From Acidimicrobiaceae bacterium (lineage in GTDB: Bacteria > Actinomycetota > Acidimicrobiia > Acidimicrobiales > Palsa-688): 5,230 nt of DNA. Positions 1-5,012 of this stretch are shown piece by piece. Position 1 is the first letter of the stretch, and each line of letters opens with the position of its first letter. The position numbers and the translations under genes are program-made. The stretch spans positions 1 through 5,230 of the forward strand of contig WQVT01000214.1 in assembly GCA_009785715.1 (NCBI GenBank), written 5' to 3'. The notes beneath the pieces were generated by a model. It ran no database searches, was not told the DNA's origin, and saw nothing but the letters and a program-made list of their open reading frames with translations.

Positions 1-174
1 GCGCGCCTCGGCGTCGGTGACCGCACGGGACCCCGCCTTCTGCCAGGGAACGTTGGCGACCATCATGATCACCCGGTCGAGGCCGAGCGCATGGCGGGCG
101 TTCACGGCGGCCACCAGGTGCCCCACGTGGATCGGGTCGAAGGTCCCCCCGAAGACTCCGATGCGTTCACCCAT
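1..174 (-). CDS. nadD: Nicotinate-nucleotide adenylyltransferase, 5' part (cut by left edge)
   Basis: NadD transfers AMP from ATP to nicotinate mononucleotide, giving deamido-NAD in the cytoplasmic NAD pathway. The 58 visible residues begin MGERIGVFGGTFDPIHVGHL, the nucleotidylyltransferase signature: a Gly-Gly-Thr-Phe-Asp-Pro loop at 9-14 and the HxGH ATP-binding motif at 16-19. The stretch VPWQKAG further on resembles the PWQK segment of actinobacterial NadD and favours it over the related CoaD. The rest of the catalytic domain, including the ISSTxxR motif, lies outside the window. The ATG at 174 places the signature at the usual distance from the N terminus. No Shine-Dalgarno sequence precedes it; a TATCGT hexamer (189-184, minus strand) might be a -10 for a nearly leaderless message. 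Third-position GC is about 90%, in contrast to the small genes just upstream. The family call is firm; NadD over other nucleotidylyltransferases is likely. Confidence 0.9.
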   Translation of the reverse strand, partial: MGERIGVFGGTFDPIHVGHLVAAVNARHALGLDRVIMMVANVPWQKAGSRAVTDAEAR

Positions 175-194
175 TCGTTGGCGACGATACGGGA

Positions 195-214
195 ATCAGC
201 AAGGGGACGCTGAT
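195..214 (-). other. Short hairpin between HTH gene and nadD
   Basis: The arms ATCAGC (195-200) and GCTGAT (209-214) form a perfect 6-bp inverted repeat around an 8-base loop. It sits in the 50-bp gap between the stop of the small HTH gene and the nadD start. On the minus strand it is followed by TTCCC rather than a T-run, so it is at best a weak terminator or processing site. It could equally be a protein-binding dyad upstream of nadD. Nothing else is evident in this gap. Confidence 0.35.
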
Positions 215-224
215 GGAAGTGGGC

Positions 225-392
225 TTAGGAGGCGCTGGCCCGGTACTCGTCGATCGCATCAGCAGGCACGTGAGCGATGCCCTTGACCATCACGTAGCGG
301 ATCTGCCGCTCGTAGATCAGGCGAAGAACTTCTTTGGTAGGAACATCAAGGCGCCTGGCAGCCTCAGGTGCTCGTAGAAGTTCAGCGGCCAT
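225..392 (-). CDS. Small excisionase/MerR-like helix-turn-helix DNA-binding protein (55 aa)
   Basis: The protein is a single winged helix-turn-helix domain of the excisionase type (HTH_17/MerR-like). Residues 5-16 (LLRAPEAARRLD) resemble the first helix of the family, residues 18-31 (PTKEVLRLIYERQI) the recognition helix, and RYVMVKGIAHVPADAIDEY the wing and closing helix. The length of 55 residues is normal for stand-alone members. The ATG at 392 is preceded by a strong GGAGG five bases upstream. The start lies inside the 3' end of the 66-residue gene (11-bp overlap), so the two are almost certainly co-transcribed and translationally coupled. About 64% of codons end in G or C, against about 90% in nadD, which suggests a different origin. 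No integrase or phage gene is visible, so a transcription-factor role is as likely as recombination directionality. It may regulate its own operon. The target is unknown. Confidence 0.8.
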   Translation of the reverse strand: MAAELLRAPEAARRLDVPTKEVLRLIYERQIRYVMVKGIAHVPADAIDEYRASAS

Positions 393-582
393 CTCCACCT
401 CCGAACGGGTGATCGAACCCAAGCCTACGGCTGAGAATCGCAATCTGTTCTTCCAGCTGAACCACGACAGCGAGGTGATCACTAGCGACCAAAGCGCTTC
501 CAGCGTCCTCGAGGGCAGCCAACAGCTCCAGCGCCTCCTCGAGGTCGTACCGCACCTCACGAGGCGGCTCGTCAGATTCCAT
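382..582 (-). CDS. Small acidic helical protein of unknown function (66 aa)
   Basis: I do not recognise a named family. The protein starts MESDEPPREVRYDLEEALEL. Residues 13-54 look continuously helical, with spaced leucines and alternating acidic and hydrophobic positions, as in a short coiled coil or dimerisation helix pair. The C-terminal tail is Gly-rich (HPFGGGDGR). There is no signal peptide, membrane segment or cysteine. It is the first gene of a pair and overlaps the HTH gene by 11 bp, so the two products may act together, for example as partner and DNA-binding subunit. That is inference. The ATG at 582 has no Shine-Dalgarno, but a TACCGT hexamer ends 7 bases upstream, fitting a leaderless message. 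Third-position GC is about 64%, matching the HTH gene and unlike the neighbours. It is supported as a gene by the coupling and the shared composition. Confidence 0.65.
   Translation of the reverse strand: MESDEPPREVRYDLEEALELLAALEDAGSALVASDHLAVVVQLEEQIAILSRRLGFDHPFGGGDGR
398..402 (-). promoter_or_regulatory. Shine-Dalgarno of the small HTH gene
   Basis: The minus strand reads GGAGGTGGAG directly before the ATG at 392. The GGAGG core has a 5-base spacer to the start. It lies inside the coding region of the upstream 66-residue gene and fixes the start of the HTH gene, ruling out the longer upstream extension of the frame. Confidence 0.75.
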
Positions 583-586
583 GTAG

Positions 587-614
587 GCACGGTAAGGGTC
601 GGGTGTGACCGTGC
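587..614. promoter_or_regulatory. 7-bp dyad in divergent spacer, candidate operator
   Basis: GCACGGT (587-593) and ACCGTGC (608-614) are perfect inverted arms separated by 14 bp. Their centres are 21 bp apart, about two helical turns, so a dimer could contact both on one face of the DNA. The left arm covers most of the putative -10 of the small operon. The neighbouring HTH gene makes autoregulation an attractive inference. A regulator of the divergent DAHP synthase gene is also possible. Confidence 0.4.
589..594 (-). promoter_or_regulatory. Candidate -10 for the small two-gene operon (leaderless)
   Basis: On the minus strand, TACCGT (594 to 589) fits the TAnnnT actinobacterial -10 pattern. 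Its last T is 7 bases from the A of the ATG at 582, so transcription would begin at or next to the start codon. No good -35 is seen at 16-18 bp spacing. The hexamer overlaps the left arm of a 7-bp dyad, so a bound protein there would block this promoter. Confidence 0.4.
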
Positions 615-638
615 TCCTCGAGCCCGAGAAAAGTTGCG

Positions 639-667
639 TTGCGGTAGTCGAGCAGTTCGGCCACCCT
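639..667 (+). promoter_or_regulatory. Candidate promoter of DAHP synthase gene
   Basis: TTGCGG (639-644), a 17-bp spacer and CACCCT (662-667) form a -35/-10 pair of weak match. The -10 keeps the A at position 2 and the T at position 6. It ends 7 bases before the ATG at 674, which has no Shine-Dalgarno, so a leaderless transcript is plausible. No leader peptide rich in Trp, Phe or Tyr codons and no attenuator is visible. Confidence 0.35.
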
Positions 668-673
668 ATTGGG

Positions 674-2041
674 ATGGATTCAACCGTCGCCGCTCCCCAG
701 TCAAGTGGGGCCTGGACGCCGGACCGCTGGCGTCGGCTGCCGGCGGCCCAGCAGCCCGATTGGCCCGACACCCACGCCCTCGAGCAGTCGCTCAAGACGC
801 TGGCCACCCTGCCCCCCCTCGTCTTCGCCGGCGAGGCCCGGGACCTGCACGGGTCGCTTGCGTCGGTGGCCGAGGGCAAGGCGTTCCTGCTGCAGGCGGG
901 GGACTGTGCAGAGTCCTTCTACGAGTTCGCCGCCGACAACATCCGGGACAAGTTGAAGGTCATCCTCCAGATGGCGGTCGTCCTGACCTACGGGGCGGGC
1001 GTGCCGGTCGTCAAGGTGGGGCGCATCGCGGGCCAATTTGCCAAGCCCCGAACCTCACCCACCGAGAAGGTCGGCGACCTCGAGCTCCCGTCCTTCCGCG
1101 GGCACATCGTCAACGACGACGCCCCGACGCCCGAGGCCCGCCGCCCCGACCCCTCCCGCCTGATCGCCGCCTACCACCAGTCGGCATCGACCCTCAACCT
1201 GCTGCGGGCGTTCACGAAGGGCGGCTTCGCCGACCTGTCGCGGGTGCACGTGTGGAACCAGGACTTCGTGGCCTCGAGCCCGTCCGGCCGGCACTACGAG
1301 GCCCTCGCCAACGACATCGACAGCGCCCTGCGGTTCATGAAGGCGTGCGGGATCAGCTTCACCGACCAGGCGCTGCACCAGGTCGACTTCTGGACCAGCC
1401 ACGAGGCGTTGATCCTCGGCTACGAGGAGGCCCTCACCCGCCGCGACTCGCTCACGGGGGACTGGGTGGACACCTCGGCCCACATGGTCTGGGTCGGTGA
1501 GCGCACCCGCCAGCTCGACGGGGCGCACCTCGACTTCCTCTCCGGCATCTCGAACCCGCTCGGCGCCAAGATCGGGCCGAACGCCACCCCCGAGGAGGTC
1601 GTCGGCCTGTGCGACCGCCTCGACCCCGACCGCGTGCCGGGGCGGCTGACGCTCATCAGCCGGCGGGGCGCCGACAAGGTGCGCGACGGCCTGCCTGCCC
1701 TGTTGCGGGCCGTCCGGGACTCCGGGCACCCGGTGGTGTGGGCCTGCGACCCGATGCACGGCAACACCTTCACCGCGGCCGACGGGCGCAAGACTCGTCA
1801 CTTCGACCGCGTGCTGGCGGAGATCACCGAGTTCTTCAGCGTCTGCAAGGAGGAGGGCGTCTGGCCCGGCGGCATCCACGTCGAGCTCACGGGCGACAAC
1901 GTCACCGAGTGCCTGGGTGGCGCCGACGAGATCGCCGAGGAGCACCTCGAGCTGCGCTACACCACCACCTGTGACCCCCGCCTGAACGGTCGCCAGTCCG
2001 TCGATCTGGCCTTCCGGGTCGCCGAGCTGCTGCGCCGGTAG
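674..2041 (+). CDS. aroG: 3-deoxy-D-arabino-heptulosonate 7-phosphate synthase, class II
   Basis: This enzyme condenses phosphoenolpyruvate with erythrose 4-phosphate, the first step of the shikimate pathway to Phe, Tyr, Trp and chorismate products. The 455-residue protein aligns by eye along its whole length with the class II enzyme of Mycobacterium tuberculosis (462 residues). The metal ligands are present: Cys78 in LLQAGDCAESF, His362 in CDPMHGN, Glu404 in HVELTGDNVTE and Asp434 in CDPRLN. Substrate-binding residues are also present: Arg117 in KVGRIAGQ, Glu276-Arg277 in GERTRQLDGAH, Lys299 in KIGPNATP and Arg330 in LISRRG. The N-terminal extension and the helical insert (about 150-225), which carry aromatic amino-acid feedback sites in M. 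tuberculosis, are there, so allosteric control is likely but unproven. The ATG at 674 gives a family-like N terminus before PAAQQPDWP. An in-frame GTG at 605 would add 23 residues of poorer codon bias, but has an SD-like AAGGG. Third-position GC is very high. Confidence 0.96.
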   Translation: MDSTVAAPQSSGAWTPDRWRRLPAAQQPDWPDTHALEQSLKTLATLPPLVFAGEARDLHGSLASVAEGKAFLLQAGDCAESFYEFAADNIRDKLKVILQMAVVLTYGAGVPVVKVGRIAGQFAKPRTSPTEKVGDLELPSFRGHIVNDDAPTPEARRPDPSRLIAAYHQSASTLNLLRAFTKGGFADLSRVHVWNQDFVASSPSGRHYEALANDIDSALRFMKACGISFTDQALHQVDFWTSHEALILGYEEALTRRDSLTGDWVDTSAHMVWVGERTRQLDGAHLDFLSGISNPLGAKIGPNATPEEVVGLCDRLDPDRVPGRLTLISRRGADKVRDGLPALLRAVRDSGHPVVWACDPMHGNTFTAADGRKTRHFDRVLAEITEFFSVCKEEGVWPGGIHVELTGDNVTECLGGADEIAEEHLELRYTTTCDPRLNGRQSVDLAFRVAELLRR

Positions 2042-2058
2042 GCCACCGGCACTTCACC

Positions 2059-2100
2059 GAACGTTTGCCGGGCCGCCCCCCTGACGGCAGCGGGGCGTTC
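2059..2100 (+). other. Competing short inverted repeats after the DAHP synthase gene
   Basis: The 83-bp gap holds overlapping short stems: GAACG with CGTTC (2059-2063 and 2096-2100), TGCCG with CGGCA (2066-2070 and 2085-2089), and CGCCCC with GGGGCG (2074-2079 and 2092-2097). They cannot all form together and no T-run follows. I do not call a terminator; read-through into the phosphoesterase gene is possible. Confidence 0.25.
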
Positions 2101-2107
2101 GCCGGAG

Positions 2108-2113
2108 AAGGAG
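2108..2113 (+). promoter_or_regulatory. Shine-Dalgarno deciding the phosphoesterase start
   Basis: AAGGAG stands 11 bases before the GTG at 2125, a slightly long but workable spacing. It favours this GTG over an in-frame TTG at 2065, which has no such site and lies among the short inverted repeats of the gap. Confidence 0.55.
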
Positions 2114-2124
2114 ATCCTCGGGGC

Positions 2125-3732
2125 GTGGACGAGTGCTGTGGGCTGACCCGCCGGACCTTCGATCAGCTCTCGACGGCGTCGGCGGCCGACCTGGTCGCGC
2201 CGCTCGTCACGCCTCCGGAGTCCCCCAACGGCTCGGCCGGCTTCTTCCCTCAGGACCTGGAGCTCGTGACCGTCACCGACACGTCGTTCGTCCTGACCTG
2301 GTTCACCGGAAGCTCCCCCGGCCCGGCGACGCCCCACCTGCCGCACCGGGAACCTCTTCCGGTCCCCACCGACGGGGTCGTGCGCTACGGGACCGACCCC
2401 GACCACCTCGACCACCTCGTCACGGAGTCCGGCGGGGAGACCGCCTACCACTACGTCGAGGTCACCGGGCTGGCGCCGGGGACGACCTACCACTACCAGG
2501 CGCGCTCCGGCGGGGTGGCCGCCACGTCACGCCGGCTACCCGAGCTCACCTTTCCCGCCGGCGGGCTGCACCTGCCCGGCACGCCGAGCGACGAGGAGCT
2601 GGACGCCATCCTGCGGGCCATCCTCTCGACCGGGAGGAGCCACGACGCCTCCCCCGGCTCGGTGACGACCCTGGTCCCCCCTCCGGGGCGCCACCTCTTC
2701 ACGGTGGCGCTCAGCAACGACCTGCACACCGGGGAGACGGTCAGCGGCCTCGCCGTCGCCGACTTCCCACCGGGCTTCTCGCAGGACCCCGGGCTGCCCG
2801 CCTACCCGGTGGTGATGGGCTCGTCGATGGTCGGGGACGTCGCGGCGCGGGGAGCCGGCATCCTGGTGGTCGCCGGCGACCTGACGTCCGAGGCGCTGCC
2901 GGCGGAGCTGCGCGACTCTCGCGACCTCCTCGACCGCTTCGGCACCCTGACGCTGTCGGGTGCGCTGTCTCCGGGTGCGTACGTGGTGGCCCGTGGGAAC
3001 CACGACCAGCCGAAGACGGGCCCCGCCTACGCCGCCTGCCCGCCGGTCGGCACGACCGGCTACCACGACTGCCTGCCCGCCGTCTACGACCTCCCCCAGG
3101 GCCGGCTCACGGCAACCGAGTTCTCCGGGCTGCGACTGGTCGGGCTGGACACGACCATCCTGCACGGGCACGGCGGGGCGATCGACGACGCACAGTTTGT
3201 GGCGTTCCGTGACGTCCTGGCGGAGGACCCCGACCGGCCCACGCTCGTCTTCGGGCACCACCCCGTCACCGACGAGTCGGCGTACACCACGATCGCCGGG
3301 CCGGGCTTCGACCTGAACCGGGCCGACGCAGCGCGCCTGGAGGCGCTCTACGCCACCACGCCGGGGGTCTTCTTCCACCACGCCGGCCACACCCATCGCA
3401 ACCTGCGCACCGCCTCGCCCACCGCCCCGGGGGTCGAGTTCCTCGAGGTGGCCGCCATCAAGGAGTACCCGGGCGGGTTCACGCTGCTCAGGGTCTACGA
3501 AGGCGGCTACATGGCGAACTTCTACAAGTCGTCGTCCGCCCTCGCCCGACAGTGGAGCCACACCACGAGCGGCGAGTACTTCGGCCTGTACCCCGCCTAC
3601 ACGCTCGGCGGACTGGCGGACCGGAACCACGTCGTCGCCCGGGACTTCTCCGGCCTCGGTTCGGCAGGCCCGCCGGCCGCCGGGCTACGCGCCACCGGGC
3701 CCCGCGCCACCGGCGGGCGGGGGTCCGAGTAG
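2125..3732 (+). CDS. Metallophosphoesterase with N-terminal fibronectin/PAP-like domain and Tat-like N terminus
   Basis: This 535-residue protein is a two-metal calcineurin-like phosphoesterase; the substrate cannot be read from the sequence. After a linker, residues 40-145 look like a fibronectin III or purple-acid-phosphatase N-terminal domain (SFVLTWFTG; VEVTGLAPGTTYHYQARSG). The catalytic domain (about 190-470) has all five metal motifs: NDLH (Asp199, His201), AGDLTSE (Asp252), RGNHD (Asn292, His293), FGHHP (378-379) and AGHTH (His422, His424). The DxH first motif resembles class III cyclic-nucleotide and GpdQ-type enzymes rather than true purple acid phosphatases. Residues 8-12 (TRRTF) match a Tat twin-arginine motif, but the following stretch (LSTASAADLVAPLV) is short, contains an Asp and is a weak hydrophobic core, so export is uncertain. 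The tail is Gly/Ala/Arg-rich with a repeated RATG. The GTG start is chosen for the AAGGAG upstream. It may be co-transcribed with the DAHP synthase gene, though no functional link is evident. Confidence 0.88.
   Translation: MDECCGLTRRTFDQLSTASAADLVAPLVTPPESPNGSAGFFPQDLELVTVTDTSFVLTWFTGSSPGPATPHLPHREPLPVPTDGVVRYGTDPDHLDHLVTESGGETAYHYVEVTGLAPGTTYHYQARSGGVAATSRRLPELTFPAGGLHLPGTPSDEELDAILRAILSTGRSHDASPGSVTTLVPPPGRHLFTVALSNDLHTGETVSGLAVADFPPGFSQDPGLPAYPVVMGSSMVGDVAARGAGILVVAGDLTSEALPAELRDSRDLLDRFGTLTLSGALSPGAYVVARGNHDQPKTGPAYAACPPVGTTGYHDCLPAVYDLPQGRLTATEFSGLRLVGLDTTILHGHGGAIDDAQFVAFRDVLAEDPDRPTLVFGHHPVTDESAYTTIAGPGFDLNRADAARLEALYATTPGVFFHHAGHTHRNLRTASPTAPGVEFLEVAAIKEYPGGFTLLRVYEGGYMANFYKSSSALARQWSHTTSGEYFGLYPAYTLGGLADRNHVVARDFSGLGSAGPPAAGLRATGPRATGGRGSE
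3688..3713 (+). repeat. Two 11-bp direct repeats at the phosphoesterase 3' end
   Basis: CGCGCCACCGG occurs at 3688-3698 and again at 3703-3713, exactly 15 bp (five codons) apart. It encodes the repeated RATG in the C-terminal tail. It is in frame and looks like a small tandem duplication in a low-complexity tail outside the catalytic domain. Confidence 0.6.
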
Positions 3733-3753
3733 GAACCGCGGAGACCGGGCACA

Positions 3754-3779
3754 GGTCGGGGATACCCCACACCGGGACC
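3754..3779 (+). other. Interrupted hairpin downstream of the phosphoesterase gene
   Basis: GGTCGGGG (3754-3761), an ATA loop and CCCC (3765-3768), then GACC (3776-3779) can fold into a GC-rich stem with a 7-base bulge on the 3' side. No T-run follows. It begins 22 bases after the stop codon and could be a weak or factor-assisted terminator; this is uncertain. The rest of the gap up to 3805 shows nothing convincing. A TATCAA at 3789-3794 lacks a -35 partner. Confidence 0.3.
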
Positions 3780-3805
3780 GTCGCCCGCTATCAAGGGGGG
3801 CCATA

Positions 3806-3822
3806 CCTCACTCCCGGTGAGG
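3806..3822 (+). promoter_or_regulatory. 6-bp inverted repeat just upstream of the lipoprotein start
   Basis: CCTCAC (3806-3811) and GTGAGG (3817-3822) form a perfect stem around a 5-base loop. As RNA, it would hide the weak SD-like GTGAGG of the first possible start (ATG at 3828) but leave the GGAGG before the ATG at 3843 free. As DNA, it could be a binding dyad. Either reading is inference. Confidence 0.4.
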
Positions 3823-3832
3823 CTCGGATGAC

Positions 3833-3837
3833 GGAGG
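3833..3837 (+). promoter_or_regulatory. Shine-Dalgarno of the DUF3048 lipoprotein gene
   Basis: GGAGG lies 5 bases before the ATG at 3843. This is the best spaced of three in-frame ATGs (3828, 3840, 3843); the site is only 2 bases from the ATG at 3840 and lies downstream of the one at 3828. Confidence 0.6.
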
Positions 3838-3842
3838 GAATG

Positions 3843-4964
3843 ATGGATCAGACCCGCCCTCGAGAGCATCGGCAGGCGCCCGAACCGGCGCCGGGACGGG
3901 CGTCGGGCTCGGGCCGTTCGTGGCGGGGCCGGCGCGGCCGACTCGGCCTCTGCCTGGTCGGGGCGGCGATCCTGGTGGCGTCGGGGTGCGGGCGGGGGCG
4001 CTCGCAATCGACCGAAACGACGTCCACGACCGAGGCGCGCCCGCCGGCGACCGTCGCCAGCACCAACTGCCCGCTCACCGGAGAGCCGGCGCCGGGGGGG
4101 AAGGTGCCGCAGCGCCCCGCGCTGGCGGTGAAGATCGACAACGCGCCCGCGGCCCGGCCGCAATTCGGTCTCGGCACCGCCGACATCGTCTACGAGCAGC
4201 CGGTCGAGGGCGGGCTCACCCGCTACATCGCGATCTTCCAGTGTCACGACGCGGAAAAGATCATGCCCATCCGCTCCGGACGGCTGATCGATCCCGAGCT
4301 CCTGAGCCAGTTCGGTGAGCACCCTCTCTTCGCCTATTCCGGTGCCATCCAGCCGGTGATCGACAAGGTCGCCGCCTCACCGTTGATCGACGTCGGGGCG
4401 AACCAGGCCCCGAACGCCTATCACCGGGATTCGAGCCGGAGCGCCCCCCACAACCTCTACAGCTCGACCGCCGAGCTCTACGCCGCCGGGGCTGCGAAGG
4501 GGGCCGCCGAGACCCCGCCGCCACCCGTCTTCCATTACGGATCGCTGCAGTCGCATCAGGCCGCCGCGTCGGTGAACATCGCCTACGCGGCGTCGAATGT
4601 CACCTGGACCTGGGAGTCGGGCGCAGGCCACTGGTCGCGCAGCTATCGCGATACTGGGCCGGCCACGCTCGGGGGCGGCGGCCAGGTCAGCACCGCCAAC
4701 ATCGTCGTCCTGAAGTGCCACCTCTACGAGAGCCCGTACATCGAGGACGCCACCGGTGCGCACGAGAACCTCCTGACGCTCACCGGCTCGGGCGTGGCTC
4801 AGGTGTACCGAAACGGCTCCGTGATCGACGGCCGCTGGGAGCGACCGAAGCTCTCCGACCTCACCGAACTGGTCAACGACGCGGGCCAGACCATCCGGCT
4901 CACTCCCGGCCAGACCTGGATCGAGCTCGTGCCGAGAGACGTGAGCGTCACCGTCACGCGCTGA
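3843..4964 (+). CDS. DUF3048 (YerB-like) lipoprotein
   Basis: This is a 373-residue predicted lipoprotein of the DUF3048 family, which includes Bacillus subtilis YerB; the biochemical role is unknown. The N terminus is basic (RSWRGRRGRLG, up to about residue 34), followed by a hydrophobic segment and the lipobox VASGC, making Cys49 the probable lipidated residue. A Ser/Thr/Ala/Pro-rich linker follows, which would tether the domain outside the membrane. Family motifs in the N-terminal domain (about 75-215) are AVKIDNAPAARPQFGL, ADIVYEQPVEGGLTRY, MPIRSGRLIDPELL and YHRDSSRSAPHNLY. The C-terminal DUF3048 domain (about 228-371) includes VYRNGSVIDGRWERP and LTPGQTWIELVP. The protein looks complete and undamaged. 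The start at 3843 is chosen for its GGAGG; 3828 or 3840 would add only 5 or 1 residues. The unusually long n-region before the hydrophobic core is typical of some actinobacterial exported proteins. No terminator follows. Confidence 0.92.
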   Translation: MDQTRPREHRQAPEPAPGRASGSGRSWRGRRGRLGLCLVGAAILVASGCGRGRSQSTETTSTTEARPPATVASTNCPLTGEPAPGGKVPQRPALAVKIDNAPAARPQFGLGTADIVYEQPVEGGLTRYIAIFQCHDAEKIMPIRSGRLIDPELLSQFGEHPLFAYSGAIQPVIDKVAASPLIDVGANQAPNAYHRDSSRSAPHNLYSSTAELYAAGAAKGAAETPPPPVFHYGSLQSHQAAASVNIAYAASNVTWTWESGAGHWSRSYRDTGPATLGGGGQVSTANIVVLKCHLYESPYIEDATGAHENLLTLTGSGVAQVYRNGSVIDGRWERPKLSDLTELVNDAGQTIRLTPGQTWIELVPRDVSVTVTR

Positions 4965-5000
4965 GCCGATCTGCTTTCCGCCGCTTGCAGTCATCTCATG

Positions 5001-5006
5001 TACTAT
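5001..5006 (+). promoter_or_regulatory. Candidate -10 for the Uma2 gene (leaderless)
   Basis: TACTAT matches the TAnnnT -10 pattern and lies in the AT-richest part of the 48-bp gap. Its last T is 7 bases before the G of the GTG at 5013, so the message would begin at the start codon. No Shine-Dalgarno is present. A TTGCAG at 4985-4990 is too close (10 bp) to be its -35. Confidence 0.5.
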
Positions 5007-5012
5007 CAACCC

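Noticed and set aside
225..392. Prophage or integrative-element excisionase
   Set aside because: No integrase, attachment-site repeat or phage gene is visible within the window; the domain type alone does not show this role.
225..582. Known toxin-antitoxin pair
   Set aside because: The HTH protein could be antitoxin-like, but the 66-aa partner shows no PIN, RelE, MazF, HEPN or Fic motif, so the label is not supported.
605..673. GTG at 605 as the DAHP synthase start, adding 23 residues
   Set aside because: An AAGGG precedes it, but the added residues have weaker third-position GC, do not resemble the family N terminus, and would run across the candidate promoter and the dyad. It remains a minor alternative.
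1055..1945. Long minus-strand open frame opposite the DAHP synthase gene
   Set aside because: It is an antisense shadow of a gene with extreme third-position GC; its composition is Val/Gly/Arg-rich with no recognisable domain.
2059..2100. Intrinsic terminator after the DAHP synthase gene
   Set aside because: The stems are short, mutually exclusive and not followed by a T-run.
2065..2124. TTG at 2065 as the phosphoesterase start
   Set aside because: It has no Shine-Dalgarno, it lies in the inverted-repeat region, and it would place 20 Gly/Pro-rich residues before the Tat-like motif. The GTG at 2125 has AAGGAG upstream.
2536..3630. Long minus-strand open frame opposite the phosphoesterase gene
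   Set aside because: It has the same antisense-shadow character, Arg/Gly/Val-rich, with no motif and no ribosome site noted.
3552..3827. Open frame upstream of and continuous with the lipoprotein
   Set aside because: It overlaps the phosphoesterase 3' end in another frame, is Arg/Pro-rich as expected of an out-of-frame GC-rich reading, and would bury the lipoprotein signal peptide inside the protein.
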